DNA of 64,000 nucleotides from VRUE01 sp036271315 (lineage in GTDB: Bacteria; Actinomycetota; Thermoleophilia; Solirubrobacterales; 70-9), in assembly GCA_036271315.1 (NCBI GenBank), contig DATBAV010000003.1, positions 86,216-150,215 of the forward strand, written 5' to 3'. How positions within the stretch are numbered: position 1 is the stretch's first letter; the number at the start of each line of letters is the position of its first letter. Made by a program: the position numbers and the translations under genes. Shown here piece by piece: positions 35,395-43,554 of the stretch. The notes beneath the pieces were generated by a model that was not told the DNA's origin, ran no database searches, and saw only the letters and a program-made list of their open reading frames with translations.

Positions 35395-35810
35395 AAGGAG
35401 TGATCGAGAGCTGCCCAGGTGCCCCTGCTCGCCTCGGCCTGCCAGAGCACGACGAAGTCGTGGAAGAGGCGCTCGCGGCGCTCGCGCAGAACAGTCGCAA
35501 CCGAGCCGATCTGCTCGACCTTGACCAGCATCAGGTCGCAGTCGTGCAGGTCGCCGAGCACCGACTGCAGGCGCTTGGCGGCGTCGCGAGCCGCCTTTGC
35601 CTCCTCACCAAGGCACGAAGCGAAGATCTCGAGGACATAACGCAGGCGCTTGGCGGCGATTCGCAGGTCGTGCTGCGCTTCACTCGCGTCGGGGGCAAGC
35701 GCCGCCTCGGCGAAGCCGCGCAGCTCGTCCAGCCGCACCGAGACGATCTGCCCCAAGTTGGGCACTAGCGGGCCGCGCGGATCCAATCCCTCTATCGCCC
35801 GTGGCTTCAC
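35385..35810 (-). CDS. CHAD domain, C-terminal half as a separate protein
   Basis: A 141-residue helical protein that looks like the second four-helix half of a CHAD domain: AQHDLRIAAKRLRYVLEIF is the conserved HxxRxxxKRLRY motif, followed by LQSVLGDLHDCDLML. CHAD domains bind polyphosphate on a basic surface. Here the two halves are encoded by separate genes joined by an ATGA overlap, with ppx just upstream. The pair probably assembles into one polyphosphate-binding unit. Confidence 0.85.
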   Translation of the reverse strand: MKPRAIEGLDPRGPLVPNLGQIVSVRLDELRGFAEAALAPDASEAQHDLRIAAKRLRYVLEIFASCLGEEAKAARDAAKRLQSVLGDLHDCDLMLVKVEQIGSVATVLRERRERLFHDFVVLWQAEASRGTWAALDHSLFT

Positions 35811-36280
35811 CGGCCGGCCTTCTTGGTCAGCTTCTTCAGCCGCCGTCGCAACTTCTTCAGCCGCTTTGGAGCGACGTAGGTAGCCAGGGCTTCGTTTGCC
35901 TCGGCCTGGCGCACCCGCAGCTCCTCGATTAGGGCGAGCAGGGCGCCGCGATCCGCCTCCGCCGCCTCGTCAAGAAGGCCTTCGAGCGTGGCGATCTCGA
36001 CGTCGGCGTCACGGCGCTCGCCGAGCGCGTCGGCCAGCGCCTTCACCTTCTTCAGCGCCTTGTGCCGGCGCTTGCGGGGGAAGCAGGGCTCGAAGACCTC
36101 CAGAGCCGCGCGCAAGCGCCGCGTCGCCACCCGCATGTCGTGGACCCGCTCCACATCGCCGAGGTCGAGGACGCCGTCGGAGTGCGCGAAGACCTCCTTG
36201 GAGCGCACCTTGAGGACGCGGGCCGCTGCCTGAGAGAACGACCCCTCGCAGTCGAGCTCGACCTTGCGTGCACCGGCCAC
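35807..36280 (-). CDS. CHAD domain, N-terminal half as a separate protein
   Basis: A 157-residue helical protein equal to the first half of a CHAD domain: VERVHDMRVATRRLRAALEVF is the conserved HDxRVxxRRLR motif, then HKALKKVKALADALGERRDADV. It ends with a very basic helix (KRLKKLRRRLKKLTKKAGR) well suited to polyphosphate. Translation couples to the second half by ATGA. It lies 38 bases after ppx, so polyphosphate breakdown and binding are probably co-expressed. Confidence 0.87.
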   Translation of the reverse strand: MAGARKVELDCEGSFSQAAARVLKVRSKEVFAHSDGVLDLGDVERVHDMRVATRRLRAALEVFEPCFPRKRRHKALKKVKALADALGERRDADVEIATLEGLLDEAAEADRGALLALIEELRVRQAEANEALATYVAPKRLKKLRRRLKKLTKKAGR

Positions 36281-36318
36281 GCCAGGAGGCTAGAGGACCG
36301 ACGTGCCCGTTAGACCCC

Positions 36319-37227
36319 TTAGGCGACGAGGCGGAGCTTGGAGCCGTTGCTGTTGCCGTTGAGTAGGTCGAGGACGACGCCCTCGCGCAAGCCGCCCTTG
36401 CCGATCTGCAGCGGCTGACCGAGCAGCTCGGAGACCTTCTCCAGGAGCAGCACGCCGGTGGTGAGAATGCGAACCCGTTCGGGGTCAAGCTCGAAGCGGC
36501 GCGCCACATCGGCGGCGGGATCTCCGCAGAGCACGCGGATCCCCCGCTCCAGGGTCTCGTATTCGAGCACCGCGCCGACCAGCCGGCGCAGCGAGGTGGC
36601 GCTGCCACCGACCGCCACCGCCTGGGTGGGATGCTCGATCTCGACCCCCTCGAAGATGTCGTCGATGCGGTCGCGAACCTTGCGAATCTCAGCCGCGGAA
36701 GGTGGATCGGAGGAAATCAGCTCGTTGGCGAGCACTCCCGAGCCGACTCGCCAGGAACGAACCTCGCTGGCCCCGCCCGGCACGGTGCCGAGGATCACCT
36801 CGGTCGAGCCGCCGCCGACGTCGACGACGCCGACCCTGCCCTCGACCGGGTGGCCGAGCGTCTTGGTCGCGCCGATGAAGGAGAGCCTCCCCTCCTCCTC
36901 GTCGCTCAACACCTCGACCCGGACGCCAGCGGCATCGCCAATTGCTGCAGCAACCTCATCGCTGTTGGAAGCCTCGCGCACGGCGGCCGTCGCGACCGCG
37001 CGGATCTCCTTTGCTCCCAGCTCTTTTGCCAGCCGGACCTGGGTCGCGACAACGTCGCAGACTTCATCGACCTTCTCGCTCAAGATTGCCCCATCGCCGT
37101 CGAGCGCCTTGTTGATCCGCGTGTAGGCGCGCTGCTCCATCACCTTCTTCAACTGACCGTCCACCGGCTCAGCGACGAGCACGCGCGTCGTGTTGGAACC
37201 GATATCTATGGCAGCACAGAGAGTCAC
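36319..37227 (-). CDS. ppx: Exopolyphosphatase (Ppx/GppA family)
   Basis: Releases phosphate from polyphosphate ends or removes the gamma-phosphate of pppGpp. The 302-residue protein keeps the ASKHA motifs AAIDIGSNTTRVLVAE at the start, VATAAVREASN, and VGVVDVGGGSTEVILG, with EEEGRLSF carrying the catalytic Glu region. It is the short two-domain actinobacterial type, without the C-terminal HD-like part of E. coli Ppx. I use GTG 37227 with GGAG 6 bases upstream. It follows phoU by 35 bases. Confidence 0.93.
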   Translation of the reverse strand: MTLCAAIDIGSNTTRVLVAEPVDGQLKKVMEQRAYTRINKALDGDGAILSEKVDEVCDVVATQVRLAKELGAKEIRAVATAAVREASNSDEVAAAIGDAAGVRVEVLSDEEEGRLSFIGATKTLGHPVEGRVGVVDVGGGSTEVILGTVPGGASEVRSWRVGSGVLANELISSDPPSAAEIRKVRDRIDDIFEGVEIEHPTQAVAVGGSATSLRRLVGAVLEYETLERGIRVLCGDPAADVARRFELDPERVRILTTGVLLLEKVSELLGQPLQIGKGGLREGVVLDLLNGNSNGSKLRLVA

Positions 37228-37262
37228 GGCCTTCTCCAGGATGTTCCCAGACGACCCGGATC

Positions 37263-37958
37263 TCAACCGCGGTAACCCGCAGGATGCGAAGCATCCTCGA
37301 ACTCACGGAATAGACCGGTAACGACGAAGGCCACCTGCTCGCCGATGTCGACGGCGTTGTCGGCGATCCGCTCGATCGCCCGCGCGCCGAGCAGCATCGT
37401 CATCGCCCACTCGCGCTTGTCGGCGTCATCGCCGATCTCCAGAGCAAGACGGAAGCATTCGCGATTGAGGTTGTCGACGACGTCGTCCTGGCGGACCAGG
37501 TCCTGGGCGAGTTCGATGTCGCGGTCGGCGAAGGCTCGCTTGGCCTGGCTGAGCAGGGTCTTGGTCTGCCCGCCCATGCTCAGGATCAGCCTCACCATCT
37601 CTTGATCGGACGGCGGCTCGTTGCCGGTCAGAGGGATCATCTTGCAGATGTTCACGCACTGATCGCCCATCCGCTCGACGTTCTTCAACACGTGCAGGAG
37701 GGCCGAAATCAAGCGCAGGTCGGTTGCCACTGGCGACTGCGTCGCGAGAAGCGTGATCAGCGCCTGGTGCACCTCGAGGTAGCGGCCGTCGATGCGGTCG
37801 TCGTCAGCGACGACGATCTGGGCCAACTCGACATCCTGGTGCTCGACCGCCTCCAGGGTGCGGCTGAGCGCCGCGCTGGCCAGGTCGATGCCGCCGAGCG
37901 CGCTCGCCTCGAGGCGTTCCAGTTCCTCCTGGTATTCGACCCTGATCCCGCCCGGCAT
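37263..37958 (-). CDS. phoU: Phosphate-signalling protein PhoU
   Basis: A 231-residue six-helix protein made of two PhoU repeats: VEHQDVELAQIVVADDDRIDGRY with ATDLRLISALLHVLKNVERMGDQCVNI, and RDIELAQDLVRQDDVVDNLNRE with GARAIERIADNAVDIGEQ. The Asp/Glu metal clusters are present. It couples transporter state to the phosphate two-component system. The ATG at 37958 lies 2 bases after the pstB stop, so it is the last gene of pstSCAB-phoU. A longer in-frame reading runs through pstB in another frame and is not used. Confidence 0.95.
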   Translation of the reverse strand: MPGGIRVEYQEELERLEASALGGIDLASAALSRTLEAVEHQDVELAQIVVADDDRIDGRYLEVHQALITLLATQSPVATDLRLISALLHVLKNVERMGDQCVNICKMIPLTGNEPPSDQEMVRLILSMGGQTKTLLSQAKRAFADRDIELAQDLVRQDDVVDNLNRECFRLALEIGDDADKREWAMTMLLGARAIERIADNAVDIGEQVAFVVTGLFREFEDASHPAGYRG

Positions 37959-37960
37959 GC

Positions 37961-38848
37961 TCAGCCGAACCGCCCGCTGACGTAGTCCTCGGTCGCCTGC
38001 TGAGAGGGGCTGGTGAAGATCTTCTCGGTCGGCCCGATCTCGACCAGGCGACCGGGCTTGCCGGTCTCCTCGAGGTTGAAGAAGGCAGTGATGTCGCTGG
38101 CGCGCGAGGCCTGCTGCATGTTGTGGGTGACGATCGCGATCGTGAACTTGCTCTTCAGCTCGCCGATCAGGTCCTCGATCGCCAGCGTGGCAACCGGGTC
38201 GAGGGCGGAGCAGGGCTCGTCCATCAACAGCACCTCGGGCTCGACCGCGATCGCGCGGGCGATGCAGAGCCGCTGCTGCTGGCCGCCGGAGAGGCCGGAG
38301 CCGGGCTTGTCGAGGCGGTCCTTGACCTCGTTCCAGAGGTGGGCACCGCGCAGCGAGCGCTCGACGATCGCGTCCTTCTCGGACTTCTTCACCCGGCCGG
38401 CGTTGAGGTTGAGGCCGGCGGCGACGTTGTCGTAGATCGACATCGTCGGGAAGGGGTTGGGCGACTGGAAGACCATGCCGACAAGGCGGCGGACCTGGAC
38501 CGGGTCGACCCCGCGACCGTAGATGTCCTGCCCGTCGAGGGTGATCTCGCCCTCGACCCTGGCGCTCGCGGTCAACTCGTGCATGCGGTTGAGCGAGCGC
38601 AGGAAGGTCGTCTTGCCACACCCGGACGAGCCGATCAGGGCGGTCACCTTGTTCGGCTCGACCTTCAGCGTCACGTCTTCGACCGCATGGAAGTCCCCGT
38701 AGAAGAGGTTGACCTGCCGCGCCTCGAGCGTCTTCGCCGGCCTGCCGCCTGCTGTCGCGGCGGCCTCCGGGGCGGGCTGCGTGCCTGTCGTCGTCACCTT
38801 CATCTCAATCTTGCCGACCTCGGCCCTGGTGGTGTCTGTGGTTCCCAT
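37961..38848 (-). CDS. pstB: Phosphate ABC transporter ATPase
   Basis: Drives high-affinity phosphate import. The 295-residue protein has Walker A LIGSSGCGKTTFLRSLNRMH, VFQSPNPFPTMSIYDNVAAG, signature LSGGQQQRLCIARAIA, Walker B VLLMDEPCSALDP and THNMQQASRASD, all diagnostic of PstB. An extra N-terminal 40 residues (MGTTDTTRAEVGKIEMK and on) precede the domain; the ATG at 38848 is preceded by AAGGAG at a 10-base distance. It lies 23 bases after pstA. Confidence 0.96.
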   Translation of the reverse strand: MGTTDTTRAEVGKIEMKVTTTGTQPAPEAAATAGGRPAKTLEARQVNLFYGDFHAVEDVTLKVEPNKVTALIGSSGCGKTTFLRSLNRMHELTASARVEGEITLDGQDIYGRGVDPVQVRRLVGMVFQSPNPFPTMSIYDNVAAGLNLNAGRVKKSEKDAIVERSLRGAHLWNEVKDRLDKPGSGLSGGQQQRLCIARAIAVEPEVLLMDEPCSALDPVATLAIEDLIGELKSKFTIAIVTHNMQQASRASDITAFFNLEETGKPGRLVEIGPTEKIFTSPSQQATEDYVSGRFG

Positions 38849-38871
38849 CGGTCGTGCTCTCCTTCCATCCA

Positions 38872-39903
38872 CTAGCGGATCTCGGTTCGGTACCGACGGT
38901 AGATCAGGCGAGCCACGAGGTTGAGGACCATGACGATAACGATCAGGGTCAGCGCGGCTGCCCAGGCCCTGTCGTAGGAAGCCTGCTTGAAGACGCCGGG
39001 GGTGCGGTACTCGCTGTAGGCGTAGACCGCGAGGTTCTGCATGCGGCCGGAAAAGGGGTTGCTGTTGATCGAGTCGACCACGCCGGTGGTGACCAGCAGC
39101 GGCGCCGTCTCGCCGATGATGCGGGCGACGGCGATCATCATTCCCGTGATCAGACCGGCGAATGCGGTCGGCAGCACCACCTTTGTGATCGTCCGCCACT
39201 TCGGCGTGCCCAGCGCGTAGGAGGCTTCGCGCAGGTGGTTGGGAACGATCTTCAGCACCTCCTCGGAGGTGCGGATCACGATCGGGATCATCAGCACCGA
39301 GAGCGCCACCGAGCCCATCACGCCGAGGCGGATGCCGGGCCCGAGGAAGAGGGCGAAGAGTGCGTAGGCGAAGAGGCCGGCGACGATCGAGGGGATGCCG
39401 GTCATCACGTCGACGAAGAAGGTCAGCGCCCGGCCGAGGCGGCCGCCGCCGTACTCGGTCAGGTAGATCGCCGCCATCAGCCCGATCGGGATCGAGATCA
39501 GGGCGGCGACGCCGGTGATCACCAGGGTGCCGACGAGCGCGTGGGCGGCACCGCCGCCACCGATGTGGCCCCGCGCCGACTCGGTGAGGAATTCGATGCT
39601 GAGGCCTGGGATGCCGCGCTTGGCGACCTCGAAGATCAGCGAGAGCAGTGGGATCAGCGCCAATCCAAAGGCGGCGACGATGGTCAGCGTGATCAGGCGA
39701 TCCTTGGCGCGGCGCGGGCCCTCGACCCGCCGCGACCAGGCGTAGGTGACGACCATCGCCACCAGCGTGGTGAAGACGAGCAGCAGGGCGACGCTGAAGG
39801 CTCCCGCCGCCAGCAACAGCGCCGCCGCCAGCACGGCCGAGCCGGCGACCACGCCGTAGGGCGACCAGTCGGGCAGCACGCCGCTTTCGAGCGTGGGGTT
39901 CAC
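38872..39903 (-). CDS. pstA: Phosphate ABC transporter permease PstA
   Basis: A 343-residue permease with about eight hydrophobic segments and the EAA loop SYALGTPKWRTITKVVLPTAF. GGGGAAHALVGTLVITGVAALISIPIG and AIYLTEYGG are PstA-typical. An additional N-terminal pair of membrane helices (residues about 18-60) with a basic loop makes it longer than E. coli PstA (296). The GTG start overlaps the pstC stop by 4 bases. Confidence 0.94.
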   Translation of the reverse strand: MNPTLESGVLPDWSPYGVVAGSAVLAAALLLAAGAFSVALLLVFTTLVAMVVTYAWSRRVEGPRRAKDRLITLTIVAAFGLALIPLLSLIFEVAKRGIPGLSIEFLTESARGHIGGGGAAHALVGTLVITGVAALISIPIGLMAAIYLTEYGGGRLGRALTFFVDVMTGIPSIVAGLFAYALFALFLGPGIRLGVMGSVALSVLMIPIVIRTSEEVLKIVPNHLREASYALGTPKWRTITKVVLPTAFAGLITGMMIAVARIIGETAPLLVTTGVVDSINSNPFSGRMQNLAVYAYSEYRTPGVFKQASYDRAWAAALTLIVIVMVLNLVARLIYRRYRTEIR

Positions 39904-40856
39904 TGGATGTTCTGGCGGGCGATGATCGCTCGCGCGGCGAGGTTGGTGACCAGGGTGATCGCGAAGAGGACGAGGCCCGAGGCGATCAGGGTGTTGATCG
40001 CGAGGCCGGTCGATTCGGGGAAGTCGAGGGCGATGTTGGCGGCGATCGTCGAGGGGTTCGCCTGGCTGATCAGGTTGAAGGTGACGACGCCGGAGACCGA
40101 GAGGATGATCGTCACCGCCATCGTCTCGCCCAGCGCCCGGCCGAGGCCGAGCATGGCGCCGCTGATGATCGAGGACTTGCCGAAGGGCAGGACGGTCATG
40201 CGCAGCATCTCCCAGCGGGTCGCGCCCAGGGCCAGGGCGCCTTCCTGCAGCTTGCGCGGCGTCTGTGAGAAGACCTCGCGGGCGACGGCGGAGACGATCG
40301 GCAGGATCATCACGGTCAGGACCAGGCCGGCGACCAGCATCGTGCGGCCGGTGACCGAGGCGGGGCCCTCGAAGAAGGGGATGAAGCCGAGCTTCTGTTC
40401 AAGCCACTTCATCGGCCCGACCGCGGCGGGGCCGAGCACGAAGATGCCCCAGAGCCCGTAGACGATGCTCGGTATGGCGGCGAGCAGATCGACCATGTAG
40501 CCGAGCGGCAGCAGCAGTCGCTTCGGCGCGATGTGACTGATGAAGAGCGCAACCGCGACCGCGAGGGGGACGGCGAGGATCACCGCGATCGTCGCCGCCA
40601 GCACGGTGCCGAAGGCGAGCGGGGCGATGTAGTCGATCAGGCTCTTGCCCCCCGGCAGTTCCGAGGAGCTGGCGGTGATCGCCGGCGCCGCCTGGATCAG
40701 CAGGAAGGTCGCAACCCCCGCCAGCAGAGCGAGGATCGTCACCGCGGCGGCGACGGAGAAGTTGGAGAAGATCCGGTCACCCCACTGCCGCCTCCCTCCG
40801 GAGGCGGCAGCGAGGAGTTGACCGGCGTTGGTCGTCGTGTCGACGCGACCCTCCAC
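39900..40856 (-). CDS. pstC: Phosphate ABC transporter permease PstC
   Basis: A 318-residue permease with six membrane segments; the EAA loop is LGATRWEMLRMTVLPFGKS, and PLAVAVALFISHIAPKR, YMVDLLAAIPSIVYGLWG are the PstC hallmarks. The GTG at 40856 starts 7 bases after the pstS stop and is chosen because no later start precedes the first helix. An 11-bp perfect hairpin lies within the first codons (40785-40810), which may lower pstC output relative to pstS. Confidence 0.94.
   Translation of the reverse strand: MEGRVDTTTNAGQLLAAASGGRRQWGDRIFSNFSVAAAVTILALLAGVATFLLIQAAPAITASSSELPGGKSLIDYIAPLAFGTVLAATIAVILAVPLAVAVALFISHIAPKRLLLPLGYMVDLLAAIPSIVYGLWGIFVLGPAAVGPMKWLEQKLGFIPFFEGPASVTGRTMLVAGLVLTVMILPIVSAVAREVFSQTPRKLQEGALALGATRWEMLRMTVLPFGKSSIISGAMLGLGRALGETMAVTIILSVSGVVTFNLISQANPSTIAANIALDFPESTGLAINTLIASGLVLFAITLVTNLAARAIIARQNIQ
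40785..40810 (-). promoter_or_regulatory. Strong hairpin at the start of pstC
   Basis: Arms 40785-40795 and 40800-40810 pair perfectly over 11 G/C-rich bases with loop CTCC. It sits inside codons 16-24 of pstC, 54 bases past the pstS stop. pstS usually needs far more protein than pstCAB, and hairpins after pstS are a common way to achieve this. The role here is inferred. Confidence 0.55.
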
Positions 40857-40863
40857 TCAGTGC

Positions 40864-41967
40864 CTAGGAGCTGCCTTCGATTGCTTCGACGGCCGGCTGG
40901 ACCTTCTTGGTCAGCGCCGCCGAGAGCGGTGCGGAACCGGCGTTTTCGGCGGCCACCTTCTGGCCTTCGCTGCTGATCGCGTATTCGAAGTAGGCCTTGA
41001 CGATGGCCGCTTCGCTGGCCGAGTCGTACTTGGTGCAACCGATCAGGTAGGAGACCAGGACGATCGGGTAGGTGCCCTGCGATTCGGTCTTGCGATCGAG
41101 TTCGAAGGGGAGCATGTAGGGGCTCGCAGCCTCGTCTTTGGCTTCCGGAGACTCCTCGACGATCTTCGCCGCGGCCTCGGGGGTCGGTTCGGCGTATTCC
41201 TTGCCGACCTTGATCGTGGCGACGCCGAGTTCGCCGGCCTGGCTGGCGTCGGCGTAGCCGATCGCGCCGTCACCGGCGGTCACCGCTTCGACCACACCGG
41301 AGGTGCCCTGCGCGGCCTCGCCGCCCTTGACCGGCCAGTCGCCGCTGACTTCGTACTTCCAGACGCTTGGGACGACCTCAGAGAGGTATTCGGTGAAGTT
41401 CTGGGTCGTGCCCGACTCGTCCGAGCGGTTGACCGGCACGATCCGGGTGTCGGGGAGTTCGACGCCGGGGTTGTCTTTGGCGATCGCCGGGTCGTTCCAG
41501 GTGCTGATTTCCTGGTTGAAGATCTTCGCCAGCGTTTCCGGGTCGAGCTGCAGCGATTCGACGCCTTCGAGGTTGTAGATGATCGCAATCGGCGAGACGT
41601 AGGCCGGGACCTCGACGAGTTTGCCCGGGGCGCAGCGTTTCGCCGCCTTCGTTAGTTCGTCTTCTTCCGTTGAGAGAGCGGCGTCACTGCCGGCGAAGCC
41701 AACGCCACCGGCGATGAACTGTTCGCGCCCGCCACCCGAGCCGACGGCGTCGTAGGTGATCGTGGCGCCGGAGTTTGCGTTCTCGAATTCGGCGGTCCAG
41801 GCTTCCTGCGCGGCCTCCTGGGCAGTGGAGCCGGCACCAGCGACCTCGCCGGAGAGGTTGCCACCGGATGAGCTGCTGCTGTCGCTGCTACTGCTGCCGC
41901 AGGCTGAAACGCCGATCGCGAGGACGGCCAGTGAGGCGAAAACGGCCAACCATCTAGAGGGACTCAA
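40864..41967 (-). CDS. pstS: Phosphate-binding lipoprotein PstS
   Basis: Captures phosphate outside the membrane for PstCAB. The 367-residue lipoprotein has the lipobox AIGVSACGSS, a Ser-rich linker, and the binding motifs GAGSTAQEAAQEAW, YDAVGSGGGREQF, VNRSDESGTTQNFTEYL and GDGAIGYAD. TTG 41967 is chosen because AAGGAG lies 6 bases upstream; GTG 41970 is possible. Glu codons are mainly GAA. A repeat of Pho-box type stands about 100 bases upstream. Confidence 0.94.
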   Translation of the reverse strand: MSPSRWLAVFASLAVLAIGVSACGSSSSDSSSSSGGNLSGEVAGAGSTAQEAAQEAWTAEFENANSGATITYDAVGSGGGREQFIAGGVGFAGSDAALSTEEDELTKAAKRCAPGKLVEVPAYVSPIAIIYNLEGVESLQLDPETLAKIFNQEISTWNDPAIAKDNPGVELPDTRIVPVNRSDESGTTQNFTEYLSEVVPSVWKYEVSGDWPVKGGEAAQGTSGVVEAVTAGDGAIGYADASQAGELGVATIKVGKEYAEPTPEAAAKIVEESPEAKDEAASPYMLPFELDRKTESQGTYPIVLVSYLIGCTKYDSASEAAIVKAYFEYAISSEGQKVAAENAGSAPLSAALTKKVQPAVEAIEGSS

Positions 41968-42066
41968 CACAAACTCCTTTTGTCGTAGGGCACGAAAGCG
42001 GCCAGATAGGCCGGCTCGCGGCCACACTCTCAGCGCGCCTCCGACAGCTTGTTACCTGGCTGTATC

Positions 42067-42088
42067 GGGATTGTGAAAAAGATGTAAA
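42067..42088 (-). promoter_or_regulatory. Pho-box-like 11-bp direct repeat upstream of pstS
   Basis: On the minus strand TTTACATCTTT is followed by TTCACAATCCC; the TTYACA cores are exactly 11 bases apart. It is the most A/T-rich spot in the region and lies about 100 bases before the pstS start, between it and the small winged-helix gene. The same spacing occurs upstream of the response regulator. Confidence 0.55.
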
Positions 42089-42112
42089 AGACACCGGAAA
42101 GCTGACCGCTGC

Positions 42113-42400
42113 CTATCCCTCGGGCGAGAAGCGATAGCCGATGCCGCTGTGGGTGTGGATCAGGCGCTGGCCCGGCAGCGCCTCGCCCAGCTTCGAGCGC
42201 AGGCGACTGACGTAGACGTCGACCGAGCGGTCGTCGTGGCGCGGCTCACGGCCCCAAACCTCGGCGTAGAGCTCCTCGCGGGTGAGGATGCGCTGGGGGT
42301 GCGCGGCCAGCGTGGTCAGCAACTGCAGCTCGCGCACCGTCAGGCTCAGCGGCCGACCGTCGACTAGCGCCGCGTGCTCCTCTGGCCTGATCTCCAACAT
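42113..42400 (-). CDS. Stand-alone OmpR/PhoB-type winged-helix protein
   Basis: A 95-residue protein that is nothing but the DNA-binding domain of an OmpR/PhoB regulator: LTVRELQLLTTLAAHPQRILTREELYAEVWG, DRSVDVYVSRLRSKLGE and IHTHSGIGYRFSPEG. It starts at the domain boundary and has no receiver. The 36 bases to the preceding full response regulator contain no receiver remnant. It could bind the same repeats without phosphorylation control. Its position between the regulator and pstS suggests a role in Pho regulation. Confidence 0.85.
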   Translation of the reverse strand: MLEIRPEEHAALVDGRPLSLTVRELQLLTTLAAHPQRILTREELYAEVWGREPRHDDRSVDVYVSRLRSKLGEALPGQRLIHTHSGIGYRFSPEG

Positions 42401-42436
42401 GGCCAGCGAGGATGCTCGCCGGCGGCAGCCGATCGG

Positions 42437-43300
42437 TTACGCGGCCGTAAAGCTCCTGTGAACTACTTGTGAATTCTCGGCCTGCGGGTCGATGCCGGCA
42501 ACGGCCTCGTCGGCCAACTCCGGCGCCACACCGCCAACTGCCTCGGGATCGAAGCGATAGCCGACGCCGAAGTGGGTGTGGATGTAGCGCCAGCCGGGCG
42601 AGCGCTTCTCCAGCTTCTGTCGCAGCTTGCGAATGAAGACGTCGACCGAGCGATCGCCATGGGCCATCGCGTAGCCCCAGACGCGCTGGTAGATCGCCTC
42701 GCGCTCGAGCACCTGGCCCTTGGTGTCGGCGAGCAACTGCAGCAGCTCGAACTCGCGGCGGGTGAGGTCGAGGCTGCCGTCGCCGACGAATGCCTGGAAC
42801 TGGTCGGCGCGGATCTCCAGCTCGCCGACGACGACCGGCCCGGCCTCCGCTGCCGCCCCCCGCGTGCGGCGACGGCGACGGCGAGAAACGGCTTCGATCC
42901 GCGCCATCACCTCCTCGGGGTGGCAGGGCTTGCCGATCCAGTCGTCGACTCCCAGCCGCAGTGCGCGCACCCGCTGGGCCACGGTCGAGCGACCGGTGCA
43001 GACGACGACGGCGAGGTCGGGGAGCGCCTCGCAGACCCGCCCCAGGTACTCCCAGGCTTCGTCGCCGAGCACCTCCATATCGAGCAGCAGCGCGTTCAGC
43101 TTCATCGCCACCAGCTCGTCCGGCGGGATCGCGCTGCTCAGTACGCGCTGTTGCCAGCCGGCGGCGTCGGTGCGCTTGGAGAGCACGGTGACGAAACCAC
43201 TGTCGTCATCGATTACCGCAAGCCTGGTGGTCTGCTGTGGATTCAAGTGGGCCGTGCCGGTCTCTGGCGAAGAAGTGACCTGCTTGGGAGACGCGGGCAT
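42437..43300 (-). CDS. OmpR-family response regulator (PhoP/RegX3 position)
   Basis: A 287-residue regulator. The receiver domain (residues about 25-135) has the acidic triad start DDD at 31-33, phosphoacceptor D74 in ALLLDMEVLG, T102, and K124 in WIGKPCHPEE. An Arg-rich linker (RRRRRRTRG) leads to the winged helix (about 165-265) with VWGYAMAHGDRSVDVFIRKL and THFGVGYRFDPEA. The N-terminal about 25 residues and the C-terminal 30-residue tail are extra. No histidine kinase gene is next to it. The ATG at 43300 is used; it heads the regulator-winged helix-pst run. Confidence 0.9.
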   Translation of the reverse strand: MPASPKQVTSSPETGTAHLNPQQTTRLAVIDDDSGFVTVLSKRTDAAGWQQRVLSSAIPPDELVAMKLNALLLDMEVLGDEAWEYLGRVCEALPDLAVVVCTGRSTVAQRVRALRLGVDDWIGKPCHPEEVMARIEAVSRRRRRRTRGAAAEAGPVVVGELEIRADQFQAFVGDGSLDLTRREFELLQLLADTKGQVLEREAIYQRVWGYAMAHGDRSVDVFIRKLRQKLEKRSPGWRYIHTHFGVGYRFDPEAVGGVAPELADEAVAGIDPQAENSQVVHRSFTAA

Positions 43301-43343
43301 TGTATGCAGCAGGAACGGCGGGTGACGGGATAAAAACCCTGCG

Positions 43344-43365
43344 TTCACCGGATTTTCACAGGTGG
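43344..43365 (+). promoter_or_regulatory. Pho-box-like 11-bp direct repeat upstream of the response regulator
   Basis: TTCACCGGATT is followed directly by TTCACAGGTGG; the TTCAC cores are 11 bases apart, 44-65 bases upstream of the regulator start on the opposite strand. The remaining bases to 43508 contain no gene. This fits autoregulation by the encoded regulator. Confidence 0.55.
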
Positions 43366-43508
43366 ATTGCCCTAATTTGCGGAAAAGCCGGCCAAATCGG
43401 CACCTGGAAGTTGTTACTCAACCTTCTCAAAGGATTCTCTGGATGTTCACGGTTGGTGGGCGACGCGGCGCCAGAATTCCACCCTCACGAGACTCCTCTC
43501 TCGTCACC

Positions 43509-43538
43509 GCGAACGGCCCACTGCCCCGGGCCGTTCGC
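43509..43538. terminator. 11-bp hairpin downstream of uppP
   Basis: Arms 43509-43519 and 43528-43538 pair perfectly around an 8-base C-rich loop, 16 bases past the uppP stop. No U run follows in the uppP direction. It probably ends or protects the uppP message. The surrounding 250 bases up to the response regulator hold no other gene. Confidence 0.6.
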
Positions 43539-43554
43539 CATTTAAGGGGTCGGT

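Noticed and set aside
42113..42400. Truncated response-regulator pseudogene
   Set aside because: The open frame starts exactly at the winged-helix boundary and ends after it, and the upstream bases carry no receiver remnant, so it reads as an intact small gene.
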